64,000 nt of DNA from Dryomyza anilis. Lineage: Eukaryota; Arthropoda; Insecta; Diptera; Dryomyzidae. Numbering within the stretch: position 1 is the first letter of the stretch; each line of letters opens with the position of its first letter. The translations under genes and the position numbers were made by a program. The notes under the pieces are model-generated. The model saw only the letters and a program-made list of their open reading frames with translations, ran no database searches and was not told the origin of the DNA. The stretch spans positions 80,408,583 through 80,472,582 of the forward strand of contig OX638130.1 in assembly GCA_951804985.1 (NCBI GenBank), given 5' to 3'. This document shows positions 35,721 through 48,630 of this stretch, one piece after another.

Positions 35721-37029
35721 ATTATATGGTAAATATACGATACGACAGACTTTTCGATCGGCATAAAATTCAAATTCCATTCCAATTTAGAAAAAAAAGT
35801 TCAACTTTCAAACCAAATAATATAAAAAGTAAACGATTCACTGAACAACTTTAATGTTTTTTTTAGATAAATGTTTTTTTTTTATCTCCAAAATATGGCC
35901 ACATTTAAATAATCGAATACTCTCAAAATCAACAATCAAAAAATCTCAAAATCAAATAGCATTCTAGGTCTAAAAAGTGAGTTTTGCTTGAGGAGCCTTC
36001 AAAGTATCTTATAATTATATTTGATTTCTGATGCTCATTACCTAGTGTTTTTCACTGTTTACCCAAAAAGTATATTTTTCAAAATTAAAAATAACTAAGA
36101 ATATTACAAATTTCATAAAATTTTAAGTAAACACTTGCGAAATTTACAAAGGTCGTGTTTTTCAGTCACATTTTCAACATAAACTTAATTTTAAACTAGA
36201 TGTCATTATAGGACTAATATTTAAAATTTCATATATTAACTGACTATGGATTGTCTTTATGTCAGTAGAATTTAACGACATGAGCAGTTTTGAATGGGAA
36301 CTATAGACGTTTTGAAAATGTTGAAAAGTCTCAACTAAGTTTAACCTTGCACTGAAAAACTAAACCTTAGTCCAATATTGATTTAAAGTTTTAAAAATAA
36401 CTTAATAATTGATTATTACATTGGATAGTATCGACCGATCTGCATCAAAATTTGACACGTCTACTTAGCATGTTATATAATGGTCGATACTATGCATAAT
36501 TCCAACACAGAAAAATCTTTGAACTTAATTCTGTCGTCATTTATTGATTATTTAAGTTTATAAAATTTCAATAAATTAATTTTATACAAATAAAAAAAAA
36601 CAAATAATCATACAATATCGAACTAAAAACCGTTATATTAGAAATTCGTTCGAAAACGAAAATATGTTCTAAGCATATAAAAACTGCACATTTTAAAAAC
36701 CATGTATTTAAATTTAATTTTTATAGTGCATTTGGGAAAATACCCTCTGCTCTTTAGTAAGAAGTCCTTGTCAGGCAGGTAGGTGCCCAATATATAAGCA
36801 GTACTGTATAAAATTGAATTGATTTGTTTATATAGCATGTTATTTCCCGCCTAAGTTAAACCCAACATGTAAACTGATTCGGCGAATTTTATTTACCCTC
36901 ATTTGTTTGTTGACTCTGCGTGTTATACCACCGCATGCAATAAAAATAAGCAACTCTAGTGAAATTTAAAACTTTTTAAATTTTCTCACAACCTCATATG
37001 TAACAACATTCCCAATATACCATATAAGT
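35721..37029. other. AT-rich stretch, no gene seen
   Basis: An inverted pair ATAGTATCGACC / GGTCGATACTAT sits at 36,425-36,437 and 36,482-36,493, with a related GATATGATCGACCGATCC word at 47,480. This may be the tip of a small palindromic element. Nothing else is supported. Confidence 0.4.
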
Positions 37030-37830
37030 AGGTATAACTCGAAGGGCGCACAAACATGCGAGTGTCTCAATTTAGAATTTTTGTATCAGCAGCGACACTG
37101 GAATCGCAACGTACCGCACCACACCTCACGACCCCATCTACCATCATCTATCTACCTTGTTTGCGTTCAGCCCACAAACTGTACCCAACACTAACTACAC
37201 TGCAAAAGACGTTATCAGCACGTTTACTTATTGATTCGATTCTGCTTTATCAGCGAAAACATTTAACGCTGACATTACTTGGTTGCACACAATTTTTGAC
37301 GGAAATTAAAAAACGAGTACGAGCGCGGCGAGGGTAACGCGAGTTTCAGATGCCAGGCCAGTAGTTGGAGCAGTCGGCATAACGCATTATGTGTTAAATT
37401 GTCGCGCTTGAAGTGCACTCCAAACGCGTCGCTGTCTGCTGTTCGGTCGATCTGTATCCATAAGATACGCCAAGGTACCACAGAGCGGTGCGCATATCGT
37501 ATATGTGGTGTGTCTTTCTGTCTGTCTTATTGTCTGTCTTGCGTCATTTTAAGTTCAACGAAAGCAATCAATTTAACAACCTAAAGCAAAGAACGTTGAC
37601 TTTTTACGGCTCTCATGTTCCTACGTAGTTGGTTCGTACCGTTTCTTGTGCCGTATCTGCTGAGTGCGCTAAATGTTTGAAGTTGTGTATTGTATCCGAA
37701 AGATGTATCTTTGCGACGTCGTATCGCATTATTAAAAAACTGAAACGAGCAACGACAAAACCCATCAAAGTAAATACAAATAATAATATTAAGTGAGCAG
37801 AGCACTAACCAATGACGAGTGACTGACTGT
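37030..37830. promoter_or_regulatory. GC-richer island, candidate regulatory DNA
   Basis: CG-containing words are frequent (GCGAGTGTC, ACGAGCGCGGCGAGGGTAAC, CCAAACGCGTCGCTGTCTGC, TGCGACGTCGTATCGC). Frames of 60-93 residues run in both directions with no domain. It could be a promoter region or a conserved enhancer; no TATA/Inr pair is convincing. Confidence 0.3.
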
Positions 37831-38343
37831 TAGTGAAGCCATTAATGCCCGTTGGGTATTTAAATACCCACAACAGATTCAATAAATTAAGGAAATTTGT
37901 CATAAACTTACGAACTAAAGATTTGGCTGCCAGCTATTTACTGTTTAAAAGCAATAACGAATGAAATAAAAATTAGTTTCGATTTTATGTAAGTTTCCAA
38001 TTTTGTTCTTTTATATACAAAATATTTTAGTATTTACTGAATCTGACATTTTTTAATCCAGTAATATAAACTCGAAAATAGTTCAACATTTCAAATGAGA
38101 ATTAAATTTATACAAATATTTACAAATTTTTATTATTCTAATTATTCTAATCGATGAGTACAAAAATGCAATCAATTCATCATCGAATAGCTTATCAAAT
38201 TGTAAAAATCATCAAACATCAACTTTGAATCAGTAAACTTTGAAGAAAACATTTATAAAGTAATATATTTTACTTTTTCTTATGTAACTAAATTAAAAAA
38301 AAAATTAAATAACAAACTTATATTTTGATTTTAGAAAATTATA
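37831..38343. other. AT-rich stretch, nothing recognised
   Basis: GTTGGGTATTTAAATACCCA at 37,851-37,870 is a short palindrome. Otherwise simple A/T-rich sequence. Confidence 0.4.
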
Positions 38344-38347
38344 TTAA

Positions 38348-39165
38348 GGGTATTCATTTCACTTCGTATCTACTGCGTATATCCGAGTGGAAATCGGTTA
38401 AGGTAAGCCTTATTTCGCATCCGTCCCTGATCAGAATACGATAAGGCATCCCTATCAAAGACCACCTGAAATGATACTGATCAGGGTCGACTAGGGCAAT
38501 GCTAATTACAAATCCACGTAAGGCAACCTGATCCAACCTTCATAAAAAATACTGATATAAAGTCTATTTGAGTAAAACTGTTGTGACACTAATTTTATAT
38601 CATATTAATATAATATGATCAAAATCTCATTTTATAAACCTTTTATAATAAAATTGGGTATCAAAATTATTTTATTGGAATAATTTTGCTACCCAATTTT
38701 AAAATATTCTAATAAATAAATGTTTAACTCAAATGCAAGAGATACAAAAATTCTCAACATTTTTAAAAATTTGAAATATCTCGAAAAGTTGACTTTTTGC
38801 TAATGTAAAAGTTATTGAGAAACCTTTGTTCACAAAACTATTTTTTTTGTTTGAAAGATCTCAAATTGGGTAAAAGCAGTTTAAGAAGAATTTAAATATA
38901 CATCGAATTATAAAACCGTAAGATCAGATAGCATGATCAGGCAACTTGATCAGGATAGCAATAACGTCGCGTTTTGAATCAGGCACTGAACAAAACCGCT
39001 GATCATTGCCTGACTTGAAATCAGGCTACTTGATCAGACAATGATTGCATCCTTAACTAAATGTCCACTCGGGTATGCGTATGTCGTAAAAATTATAAGC
39101 TTAATTGTGTAGAATTCTTACGAAATACGGATACACGCAGGCCATACGGAGTGAAATGAATACCC
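38348..39165. mobile_element. TTAA-flanked TIR element with GATCAG subterminal repeats
   Basis: Both ends read GGGTATTCATTTCACTYCGTAT inward, and the similarity continues to TATCCG at about 38 bp. TTAA lies directly outside each end (38,344-38,347 and 39,166-39,169). TTAA duplications are typical of piggyBac and Kolobok elements. Inside both ends are clustered TGATCAGG words: three on the left (near 38,428, 38,479 and 38,530) and at least four on the right (38,930-39,045). They may be transposase-binding repeats. No transposase frame is present, so it is non-autonomous. Confidence 0.7.
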
Positions 39166-39169
39166 TTAA

Positions 39170-40230
39170 TATTTTAATTTACTTTTTGTTAAAAAAAAAC
39201 AATTTCTTTAATTTTGATAATATATTATCTTTATATTTAACAAGACACAATTAAATAATCATTTACTCTCAAACAGATTTGATCTTAATTCTGTCACCCA
39301 ATGTACATAACTCCGACACGTGTTTTTCTATTCAAATTAAAACAAAATCATTTGTACACTGAGCCAAATGGTAAGCTGAAATTTACATCATTTCTTATAA
39401 AATTGATGAATTGTACATTAGAATACGTTCAACAGAAGTCCGTTTATTTCACAATTATTTGTTGTCTATTTTGTAGTTTTAAAGTGTTGTCATTTTTGTA
39501 GATTTAAGTATTGTCAAAAGGACAAGTTAAAAGAAAAATGTTGTACATATGAATAAATATTGTAGATTTCACAAACCAATTGATTTATCAATTTGATTTA
39601 AAAAATTATAAAATTTCGTCAATAAGTAATCAAACTGTTTCGTATAATATGTCGTAATTCATTTATTTATTTAATCCTGAAACAAATTTTTAGAACATGT
39701 AAAACAAGACCAGTTTGCTGTGATAATTTAATTCCTAATATACCAAAAATGACATATTAAAAATGCGATTATTAACAATTTGTAATATAAAGTTAAGCAC
39801 TTTTTGCTGTGTTATTGAATTGTTTTTTGAATTGTTATGATTGTAATTATTAACGAAAAACTTATCAAAAAAATTCACTTAGAATGTTGCGTTTGGGAGC
39901 AATACTTTCAAACTCTAACCTTTATAACTGTAACATTCAAAAAGAAGGATCATAATATAATCCTCAGTTGCTTTTTTAGAAAACTAAATTATATAAGATT
40001 ATATAAAATGATAAATTGATCGATCATGGCTGTTTGTAGAAACGGATTAATGATTGGTCAGGTACATAGGAGGAGTTCAAGCAGAGAACGGACAACGGAA
40101 ATAATAATGATTAAATAAAAAAAGGATAAATGTAAAAGATAATATACATAATATAATTATAAATAATCTGTATAAAAAAATATATTTTTTTTTACTTTAT
40201 TTCTTAAAAAATCGAACGTACAATTCGTAG
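39170..40230. other. AT-rich stretch, no gene seen
   Basis: Frames of 60-66 residues (39,301-39,501; 39,837-40,019) are low-complexity. No repeat partner recognised. Confidence 0.4.
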
Positions 40231-41060
40231 TGGAGACCGGGGCTAAGTCGACATCGGGGCAAAGTCAACTTTTGCTTTAAATCGCGAACGCGATGTCAGA
40301 TCAACTTCAAATTGATACTGTACACGTAACATGAGGTGTCACTGTTACCAAAGAAGAGAAATCCATTTTGTGCTTGAACTTCAGTTTTTATGTAATAAAA
40401 TGTGTTTTTTGACTCCAAAAATTAGATATTGATAACGCAGTAAACTGGTACTTGTCATTAAAGTTTTGATTATTTATATATTTTGTTGTTAGTTTCATGT
40501 AGTAAGGGGTTCACTTATCATGTCGTGTTGATTTTTATTTTATTTTTCCATTCAATTCGTATTTCATGCCAATAATATTAGACAAAGTCTCGTGGCGTTT
40601 GGTCAAAGTAGATTCCGCGAAAATATAATTTATGAAACTTTATGTTCTATGAGTTTTCCAAAATAGTCCATTTTTACAATATAAGGAGACTTGTCAATCA
40701 TTTGACCACGATTTAAGATGTTATTACAAAAAATAGATAAAATGTGAATAATATGAATAATAGTTTTATCTTGGAATATATAATTCAATCAATTTGAAAG
40801 ACATCAGCAAAAATGTGCATTCGCGGAAAAAGTGGGTAGTGTCGACTTTACCCCAGCCTATTTTCAGAATCAGTTTTGAGGTTGGGCCGCATTTGCATTT
40901 GTTTCCTGGAAACTAAATATTGAAGATCTTTACAACTTATGGAACATTTTTAGCTAATGAATCAATCTATCCAACTGTATTATTATTTTTGTCCTATGTC
41001 ATTGATATGGTGGTCAAAATTAGCATTGAAAAAAAAGTGTCGACTTAGCCCCGGTCTCCC
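40231..41060. mobile_element. TIR element with GGAGACCGGGGCTAAGTCGAC ends
   Basis: The left end GGAGACCGGGGCTAAGTCGA-CA is the inverted match of the right end (41,038-41,060). Inside both are second elements: GGGGCAAAGTCAAC on the left (40,256) and GTCGACTTTACCCCAG on the right (about 40,839). The rest is AT-rich and non-coding. The target duplication is unclear and the superfamily is left open. Length is about 830 bp. Confidence 0.7.
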
Positions 41061-41330
41061 TTATAGTAAAAACAAATTTATTTACCCCCAAAATAAATCC
41101 ACAAACGAAATTCTTTCGTCTAATATTTTTTATTCTGAAGATTGTTTCTGATTGCGTGTACTTATATGCTAAGACTCCAAAGTATATATCGATATAAAAA
41201 ATGACGAATTACTATATAAAATAAATAAAACTTTAACAGGCATTAATGGTTTAAGTTCATTAAGAATTTAAAATGGCTGCTTTGTGTGAGCAGTGTAAAT
41301 AAATTGAACGACATTTAAAATTTATAGATT
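41061..41330. other. AT-rich stretch, nothing recognised
   Basis: Short AT-rich spacer between the TIR element and the next complex island. Confidence 0.4.
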
Positions 41331-41960
41331 GACCGATAAGTGTACGGACGCCGTCCGTGACATGTCCACCAGTTCATCATGTGCGATAGTATTTTAAAAG
41401 CAATTCACAACTAACTAGGACCATTTTACAGGCTGTTGATAATAAAGGACAATTTTAGTTTTTCTTAGCGCGCCGGCCCGGTCGGCTGGCCGATCCTGTG
41501 TTTCAATTAATTCCAAGTGTTTTCTATGCGTTCTTATCGCTAATCTCACATTAATTTATCACATGTTAGGAAATTATAAAAACGCAACGAAATAAAGCAG
41601 CCCCGAAATTATAGTCAAGCAACATGCTACATAACGCACACACACACACACAAACAAGGGCAAAATGGCTCGTATCTGGCGACCTGGAACGCTGTTGGAA
41701 TAGGCTCTACCTGTCCGTCAGGCCCGGTCTGGTCTGGGTCGGAACGTTTGCCGTCGCTTCAGTAGTTTTTGCTTATCTAGCGTTTTATGCTGCTCTTTGT
41801 TTCGTTCGTTTTGTTTTCGTATTTCATACCTCTTATCAGATATTAGTTGCTTTCCCAGGTACTGTTGTTGCCTGTCCGCCATACAGCCCGCCTGTTTTTA
41901 AAACATCTGTTACCATCGACGGTTTGTTTATACAGCTATTGTTGCTGTTTTAGTCGCACA
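41331..41960. promoter_or_regulatory. Complex island with (CA)n, candidate regulatory DNA
   Basis: The stretch has GCGCGCCGGCCCGGTCGGCTGG near 41,468-41,489 and a (CA)n run at about 41,636-41,652. A 109-residue frame (41,624-41,953) starts at the CA run; part of it is hydrophobic (around VGTFAVASVVFAYLAFYAAL), but I see no homologous family and composition is not clearly coding. Left as possible regulatory DNA. Confidence 0.25.
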
Positions 41961-43679
41961 TACAAAAAGTACGTTACTGACATTTATATGATTCGTAAGT
42001 TAGTTATGGACTAAAAACCCTCGCAAAACACGAAAGATAAAAATGAATTATATGCAATTAAAAATTATCGATTCATTTATACTACTTTAACCCACTCATA
42101 TTGCATTGTGGTACGAAGAGTGCTGCATTCAAAAAACATATTTTCAATGAATCACCTAAAATGTGGCCCTTTTGCTGACGTTTGAGCGATGACGAAGAGA
42201 TTGCGGGAATGTCACTATTTTTCAGTTTAGTTCATTTTTATTATGCATTCGAATGGGTTCTGCTTTTTCCGAAATCTTTATGCTTTGCTGTCAGTCAGTG
42301 TTGCCAGGTAGACAGGTTTATTTTAGTTCTTCTTGTTTTTATTGATTTAATTTCACGCTTCGCTGCTGTTTACAAATTCAATCGAATAAAAACTGGACAA
42401 ATCATTTTAAGTGGTAATTTTATGGGAATTTTCTGTTTATTATACTACTACGGGACGGATGTTTTATAGCATAGCGAAATCGCGTTGGCACAATTTCATA
42501 GATTTCTGTAGCTTTTCACGAAAATATTTTTTTTTTGTTAACATCACCAAATTTATATTATTATCAATATTTCATTGGAAAAAATACGTGATTTGCTTAC
42601 GTTTAATTAATAAACACCAATTTCGAAACGTGCAAAAATGAGATATATTTAAAATGCATTTTTAGCGATACAAAATTTAAAATTTTTTAAACTAATTTTT
42701 GAGTAAATGCCTCAATTTAAATAAAAAATATATTGTACAATATTACAACATTTTTAAAAATTAATCTCAAATATATAATAAGATAATGATTTATTCAATA
42801 AGTTTGTTACGATTACAGATAAAAAATAAACAGTCATTGTTTGCATAATCACGTGTACTGATTTTTGATTGCATACTAATAACGTAATGTTTTTAAGAAA
42901 CATTAAATCGACATTTTATGATCTTTCAGTCATTTCATGCAGTATTTATCAAATGTAGTTTCCACAAAAAAAAATTTCAGCTTAATTTTTGTTATAAAAA
43001 AACTTTATTTAATCAAAATCATGTATGTAGAAAAATTAATATATATTACGAGTTGAGAATCAAAACAGGTAGCGTTTTGAGAAAAACAGGAAAACGTATA
43101 TGGACCGTTTGGTAATTTAAAATGAGGGATTCCGGATCGGATCCCGTAAACAATAAAATTTATCATTTTTCACAACATATTACCCAAATCAGGGTGCTAT
43201 AGTCGTATGAATATTTATATATTAGATAAATAAAAAACACCCTGCGTCATAGAAAAATATTCTTTAAGGAAATGTGAGCAAAAAAAAACAATTATGATGA
43301 AAATAAATATTGAAGTTAGAGCTTATTGATAGGTTCATTTTGACAATAAAAATAAATTGAACATGAACCCGGGTGTATCTCAATTTATTCCAAAAATGAA
43401 TTTTTGGTTCCCGTCTTATTTTACAACTTACCATTAAACAGGGTTTGGTCATGTAGTAATCCAATTAATGTGTGTTTAAAGTATCCATTACATGAGGCCG
43501 ATCACGATGATGTAGCACATTTTTAGCACACTAAAATCACTTTTTCGTAAATGTTAAAAATTTTCCATTGACTATCAATATTATTTCCAATGGAGCACAT
43601 TACAGTGTGTTATTTTTATTTAATTTTATGTAAATATTTTCATATTCAAAAACTGCAAATAAAAAAAAAATAGATTAGC
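41961..43679. other. AT-rich stretch, no gene seen
   Basis: Frames of 65-95 residues are phenylalanine/isoleucine/lysine rich and low-complexity. AGCACATT and its complement AATGTGCT-like words at 43,515-43,610 hint at a small palindrome. Nothing further. Confidence 0.4.
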
Positions 43680-44870
43680 ACCATTGCTCGGCTCTTTGCT
43701 TTAATTGGGGTTTTACAGCTGCACTTTTGGCCGTGTAGAGCAGCAGACAATGCACGAAAATCCCCAAAAAGCAGCACTTTAGAATGGTACAGCACTGACA
43801 CCAACATCAGCATACCACACAAAACACAAATTTAAAATACGAGTCTTGAAATGATGATGGAATAGCAGAAAGAAGGAAGGGAAACAGCAGCAGCACAAAT
43901 TACACTGAAGTTGAATCACTGAGTAATGCGAGCACAAAACCAGATAAAAATGATGAAGTGGGTTTTTCGTTGTTGTTGTTTGTGCAGCACACAGTTGATC
44001 CAAGAGGAATAAGAGAATACAACGACTATAAGATTAAGCAAAAACAAAAAGATTCAAAACCAGTTTTTTTTGTTAGTTTTAGATGATGTGTTTGGTGGGG
44101 GAGCATGCAATGTTGTGCAGCTCGTATTCTAAAAATTCATTGGAATTCAAACCAACTGCTGTCGACTTGGATGCTGTGTGGATCGTGACTCAAGTTCGCA
44201 AAATAGTAGTAACTCGTTATTCATTTATTTTTATATTTTTTATTTCAAATTTTCGTTATATTCGAGACACAGGTAAATGTTGCACAACTTAGATTTGTTT
44301 TATTCCAGGCATAGTTGTTGCAGAGACTAATGAAAAGCCAACTCAAACAATATCCACAACGTAAAAATTAAGAAAACAAACAAAAACACTTTGCTGCTGT
44401 CAAAACCGGTTGCACGAGTTTATTTGTAGTGTGGATGCGATCATGTAAAACGCAGTTCAAAGTTGCTGCACAATTTTCGCCTTGCGTTTGTGTTGTATTT
44501 AGTAGCACTTTGTAATTTAATTTAACATTTTGGCATTACAGCCTGACTCCTTTTGAATTTTGATTACACTCACACAGAAGTTATGCTTTTTTTAATTCAA
44601 AGAATTTCACTCATTGCAGCTGCATAAATAAACTGCAGCGACATTAAATGCACTCAAGAGTAAGTTAGACGTTGACGTCAACAACTTTGTCCATAGCACC
44701 GAACGAATAACAACCGTCGCGACCGGTATCTGTTAAACAACTGACGTTTCTCCAGCAAATTCGTAAATGTGTCTGCAAAGGCGGAACAACATGGAAACGG
44801 AACAACAATCATTTGCAGCTGGCAACATGGTGTTTGCAGACTAGTGTTGTTATTTAAAATTTTCTTTATT
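43680..44870. promoter_or_regulatory. Complex low-repeat island, candidate regulatory DNA
   Basis: The block is less AT-rich, with CAGCAGCAGCAC, GTTGTTGTTTGTGCAGCAC and CCGTCGCGACCGG words. There is no transposon signature. Several short frames lack domains. It is the longest apparently element-free complex block in the window and a fair place to look for conserved enhancers. Confidence 0.3.
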
Positions 44871-45141
44871 GTAGATTGGAATTAATAATTTATTTGTTTC
44901 CATTAAAGTAATTTAATTATTTTTAATAATTGTATTTGTTTTAAGATCTATTTGATTCTGTATAAACTTTGCAGTATATATAAAATAATTTTCTGCATGT
45001 AAAAACAACGAATTAAAAATTAATTCTTTTTATTTTCATCATTTGAAAAAGCATTTTCAAATAAAAAATTTAATTGGAAATAGTGGCACGAAAAAGGTGT
45101 ATTAAAAAAAATGAAAAAATAAAGGTTTTTCTTAAAATATG

Positions 45142-45530
45142 CACTAAGAAAACAGAATGTTTATTAGAGTGTTGCTGCAACTAAAATAATACTTGCTTTA
45201 ACAATTCCTATATGTAGGAAATACAAATAAATTTGCAACAAAAGTTTAAATAATTTGTAAACATCACATATTTTGTATTATTTGTGAGATATTTCTTATA
45301 AACATCACGAAAAATGTCATATATGTGGTATATTCACTGCAACTACTAGAGAAATAGGTAGCATTGCTGCAAATATTCACATATTCCACAGATATTAATG
45401 CTTTTGTAGCAAATTTATTAATATTGTCTAAATATCACAAAAAGTATCAAATATTTGACTTAAATAATTTGCAACTGCAATGTTGTTTAAGGCTCTAATA
45501 CTTTTCAACCATCTTTCGTTTTCTTAGTGT
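45142..45530. mobile_element. TIR element with CACTAAGAAAAC ends
   Basis: CACTAAGAAAAC at 45,142 faces GTTTTCTTAGTG ending at about 45,529. The interior repeats GCTGCAA, TTTGCAAC and AATATCACA/CATCACA words in a partly symmetric way. It is non-coding. Similar words (TTGCAACTTATTTGCAGCAAAA) occur at 58,285-58,310, possibly a relative. Confidence 0.55.
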
Positions 45531-45815
45531 GTATATGAATTTCGCATAAATTAAAATGTAGGATCCCGGGATTAGTAAAAAATAATTAAAATATACAAAT
45601 ATGTATATATCAAATTTATATAAAAAGTAAATATGAAAAATAACACTGAAATATATCACAGTACCTATATATGAAAAATAACACAGAAATAAAAAAGAAA
45701 AAAGTTAAAAATGAAGAGAATGACAAAAAAAAGTCCAAATTAATTTGTATTCCAAAATTTGATCGTGAAAAACCAATGCTTCTAACGTACGACTTCCTAT
45801 TTTTTTGCAAATATA
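45531..45815. other. AT-rich stretch, nothing recognised
   Basis: TATATATGAAAAATAACAC is repeated near 45,630 and 45,667. No gene or element boundary was recognised. Confidence 0.4.
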
Positions 45816-46665
45816 CACGCTGCAAAAAAGGGCTCTCCCAAACATAATCTTGCAGGCATTAATTTTATAATATATGGAATTTATAATATTTGGAATTTTA
45901 TAATATATAAATGACTGATAAATCATTTGTAAACAGGGTTGTATTGAGACTTGAACAGTGTTGTAATGAGCTCCGACTTACATTGTAAAATCCCGGAAAC
46001 ATTTTAATGTTGCCCCCTTAAAATGGAGTATGTTCTAATGGAAACATAATAATTACTACATCCAAATAAAATAAATATTTGAACCGAAACATAAATATGT
46101 TCAAAATAAAACATGATTTTGAACGACCTGAATATAAATGTGTTTCCAGTGAAACATATCAGTTATTTCAGTTCAAAAAGTAGTATGTTTGCATAGAAAC
46201 ATATATAAATATTTTTGAAAAAAAATTCTGAAAATAAAATAAAATGTTGTTTTTTTATTTATTTTTATTAAAAATCTTATAATAATTGAATTCATATACA
46301 AATTTATAAATGCATAAATAAATAATTGGCCAACTTCGTCAGTCGATAAATTATTGAATTAAAACGAGCTTTGCGAACATACGTGATTAGTATTTTCTGT
46401 GTTTTGAAACATAGTTTTTACCGAGTAAATTGCCAAGTAAATTACTTTATTCAAATGCAATTACAATTTTATGTTGATATTGTAACATATTTATGGTAGA
46501 TTTGACAGATTCTGCTGGACAATATAATAATGTTTACACGTGAACAAAAATAAATTCAATTTCGATTATAATTTAAATACACTTCATTCCTAATACTTGT
46601 ATGGTAATTTCGTATTACTTTTTAATTACATTCAATCATATTCAAACAAATCTTTTCTATCCGTG
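45816..46665 (+). mobile_element. CACG...CGTG element R3, copy 1
   Basis: It begins CACGCTGCAAAAAAGGGCTC and ends TTTTCTATCCGTG. The last 340 bp align with 50,800-51,141 through GTCGATAA, GCGAACATACG, TTTGACAGATTCTGCTGG, AATGTTTACACGT and CTTGTATGGTAATTTCGTAT. The dinucleotide TA abuts both ends of this copy. The middle has several GAAACATA words. No protein is encoded. Confidence 0.65.
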
Positions 46666-46689
46666 TATGAGGCAGACGTAAATGCACGC

Positions 46690-47390
46690 TCGGATTCGGT
46701 ACACCGTAAAAGTATGCTTTTAATTTTAAAGGTCACGCTATTAATTTAAAAGTTTGGTGAATTAAAAGTTCAACACTTCAAATAGAAATTTATCACATTA
46801 AAATTCAATGCATTTCATTTAATAAAATTTATTTTCATGACGGTACAACATAGTCCATAGCCACGATTTTATGATTTGTATGAATGTAAGGATATTCGAG
46901 ATATTAAGAATTCCAACAAAGATGAATAATGAGAATTAGAGAGACACGCAGGCAATTGCCATACAATCTTCTGCTTATTGAGAATGTATTTTGAACTCTG
47001 ACATGAAATGAAAGGTGACATTTTAGTATTAAAAGACCTACTTTAAAATTAAAAGTATCACGTAAAAATATAAAATGTATTTACAATGAAAAGTAAACAC
47101 ATTCAAATCAATTATTTAAATACGACTGACTTCCATACATGTTAAACACAAACGACAATAAAAAAACATCTTTAAACAATTTCATTAAAATTTCAAACAA
47201 TTGTTTTTAACAAAAAATATAAAACAATTGTTTTTAATATTTTATTTTAATAAAAAACTAAGAAATATATTTTTTTTAATTTATGTTTATTTTGTATTAT
47301 GTTCTCATTTGGAATGGTATGTGTACTTGTTAAATCCAATTACCCATTTTACTAACTCTTTTTTTAAACAAAAAACAAAAATTGGTAAGT
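46690..47390 (-). mobile_element. Dispersed repeat R1 copy 2, joined to R4-type end
   Basis: 46,690-47,150 is the minus-strand match of 1,911-2,290. It continues into 47,145-47,390, whose words AAACACAAACGACAATAAAA, ACAATTTCATTAAAATT, TCATTTGGAATGGTATGTGT and CCATTTTACTAAC match one end of the R4 elements at 52,225 and 55,552. ACACCGTAAAAG at 46,699 also occurs at 52,650. R1 and R4 may therefore be variants of one element family. Confidence 0.55.
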
Positions 47391-47804
47391 CTACATAGGA
47401 AATTATAAATTCAAAAACTTCCAAGTAAGTTTTTTAAATTGTTCATTTATGCTAAGAAAATTTTTGGTTATAATTTGGGATATGATCGACCGATCCACAC
47501 TAATATTTGACAGGAAATAAAGAATCCAAAAATGTAATAACATTAAAAACAGTCTTAATCGAAATAACATGTTATGGAATGGGGTGATATATTTGCAAAT
47601 TTTATCCTTTTGAGACTTTTCGAATACCCAACTACAAAAATAAGTCCAATGACGTAGTTGGGTTCTGGGAACATTTAAGTCTCATTCTATGAAATCAAGG
47701 TACGAACATAGAGGTCAGATCATAATTTTTTTTAAAATAGTGTTAATTGAACACTTGTAAAAAAAAACCAAATCCTTATTAAGGATTTTGTATACAATTA
47801 ATAG
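47391..47804. other. AT-rich stretch, nothing recognised
   Basis: GATATGATCGACCGATCC at 47,480 resembles the inverted pair at 36,425-36,493. No gene. Confidence 0.35.
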
Positions 47805-47965
47805 AAGCAGGAATCGCAAATAACCGGAATCGGATTTTTGGAACCGGACTCGTAGTAAAAAAAATGTGAGAAATCCGAACCCATTTAATTTGTTTGGTTG
47901 GAACCGCAATCAGAACCGGAACCGCTATTTTAAAAATCTTGGAACCAGATCCGAAACTAATAATC
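47805..47965 (+). repeat. GGAACCGGAATCGG-rich repeat, copy 2
   Basis: Words ACCGGAATCGGATTTTTGGA, GGAACCGCAATCAGAACCGG and the closing CTATTTTAAAAATCTTGGAA parallel 16,158-16,350 in order and orientation. Confidence 0.6.
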
Positions 47966-48630
47966 CAAAGGGTTTTAGTCCCTTGATAGAAGAATATTTT
48001 TTGATATAGTACCGATTTTATTTTTCTTGTATATCTTACAAATGTCGACATAAATTTACGATAATATTATATTATAAATTTTAAAAAAATGTCCAATGAT
48101 AGTTAGACAATTCCCAAGGAAGAAAATCCGATATATTTCCAAGTAATATTTGTTTTAAATCGAATTTCATTAACAAGAACTTTAAAACTATTTTTTAAAA
48201 TTAATTAAAGAGAATACTAAAAATTACAAAATTTCAAAGACAAACGTAAAAACACAAATCAAAAGCAAACATAAAAGCAAAAGAAAAACATAATAGCAAA
48301 AATAAAAAGGAATACAGAAAATTAAAAAAAAAAAACATAATAGAGAAACACAAAATCAAAAGCAGACATAAAAGTTAACATAAAAATAAACACAAAAAAG
48401 AACAAAAACGCGAAATCAAATGAATATTAAAAACAAAATCAAGAACAAAACAATACAAAACAAAAGCAAAACCAAACCTCATTTAATATCTTATTTTCAA
48501 TTAGCAAAATGTCTGAGTATTTATTGCACATATTCAATAGTCAACCTAACTATTAATTTTTATTTACTAAAACAAACAAAAACAAACGCCACTGTTGAAA
48601 AACTCAAACCCAACTCGGGTACAGAATACT
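47966..48630. repeat. A-rich low-complexity stretch
   Basis: From about 48,230 to 48,480 the sequence repeats AAAAGCAAACATAAAAG and ACAAAATCAAAAGC words. The T-rich block at 57,655-57,800 looks like a rough complement. No gene; frames of 64-90 residues are artefacts. Confidence 0.4.

Noticed and set aside
41624..41953. 109-residue membrane-like protein
   Set aside because: The hydrophobic stretch is suggestive, but the frame starts in a CA run, has no homologous domain I recognise, and there is no splice or promoter support.
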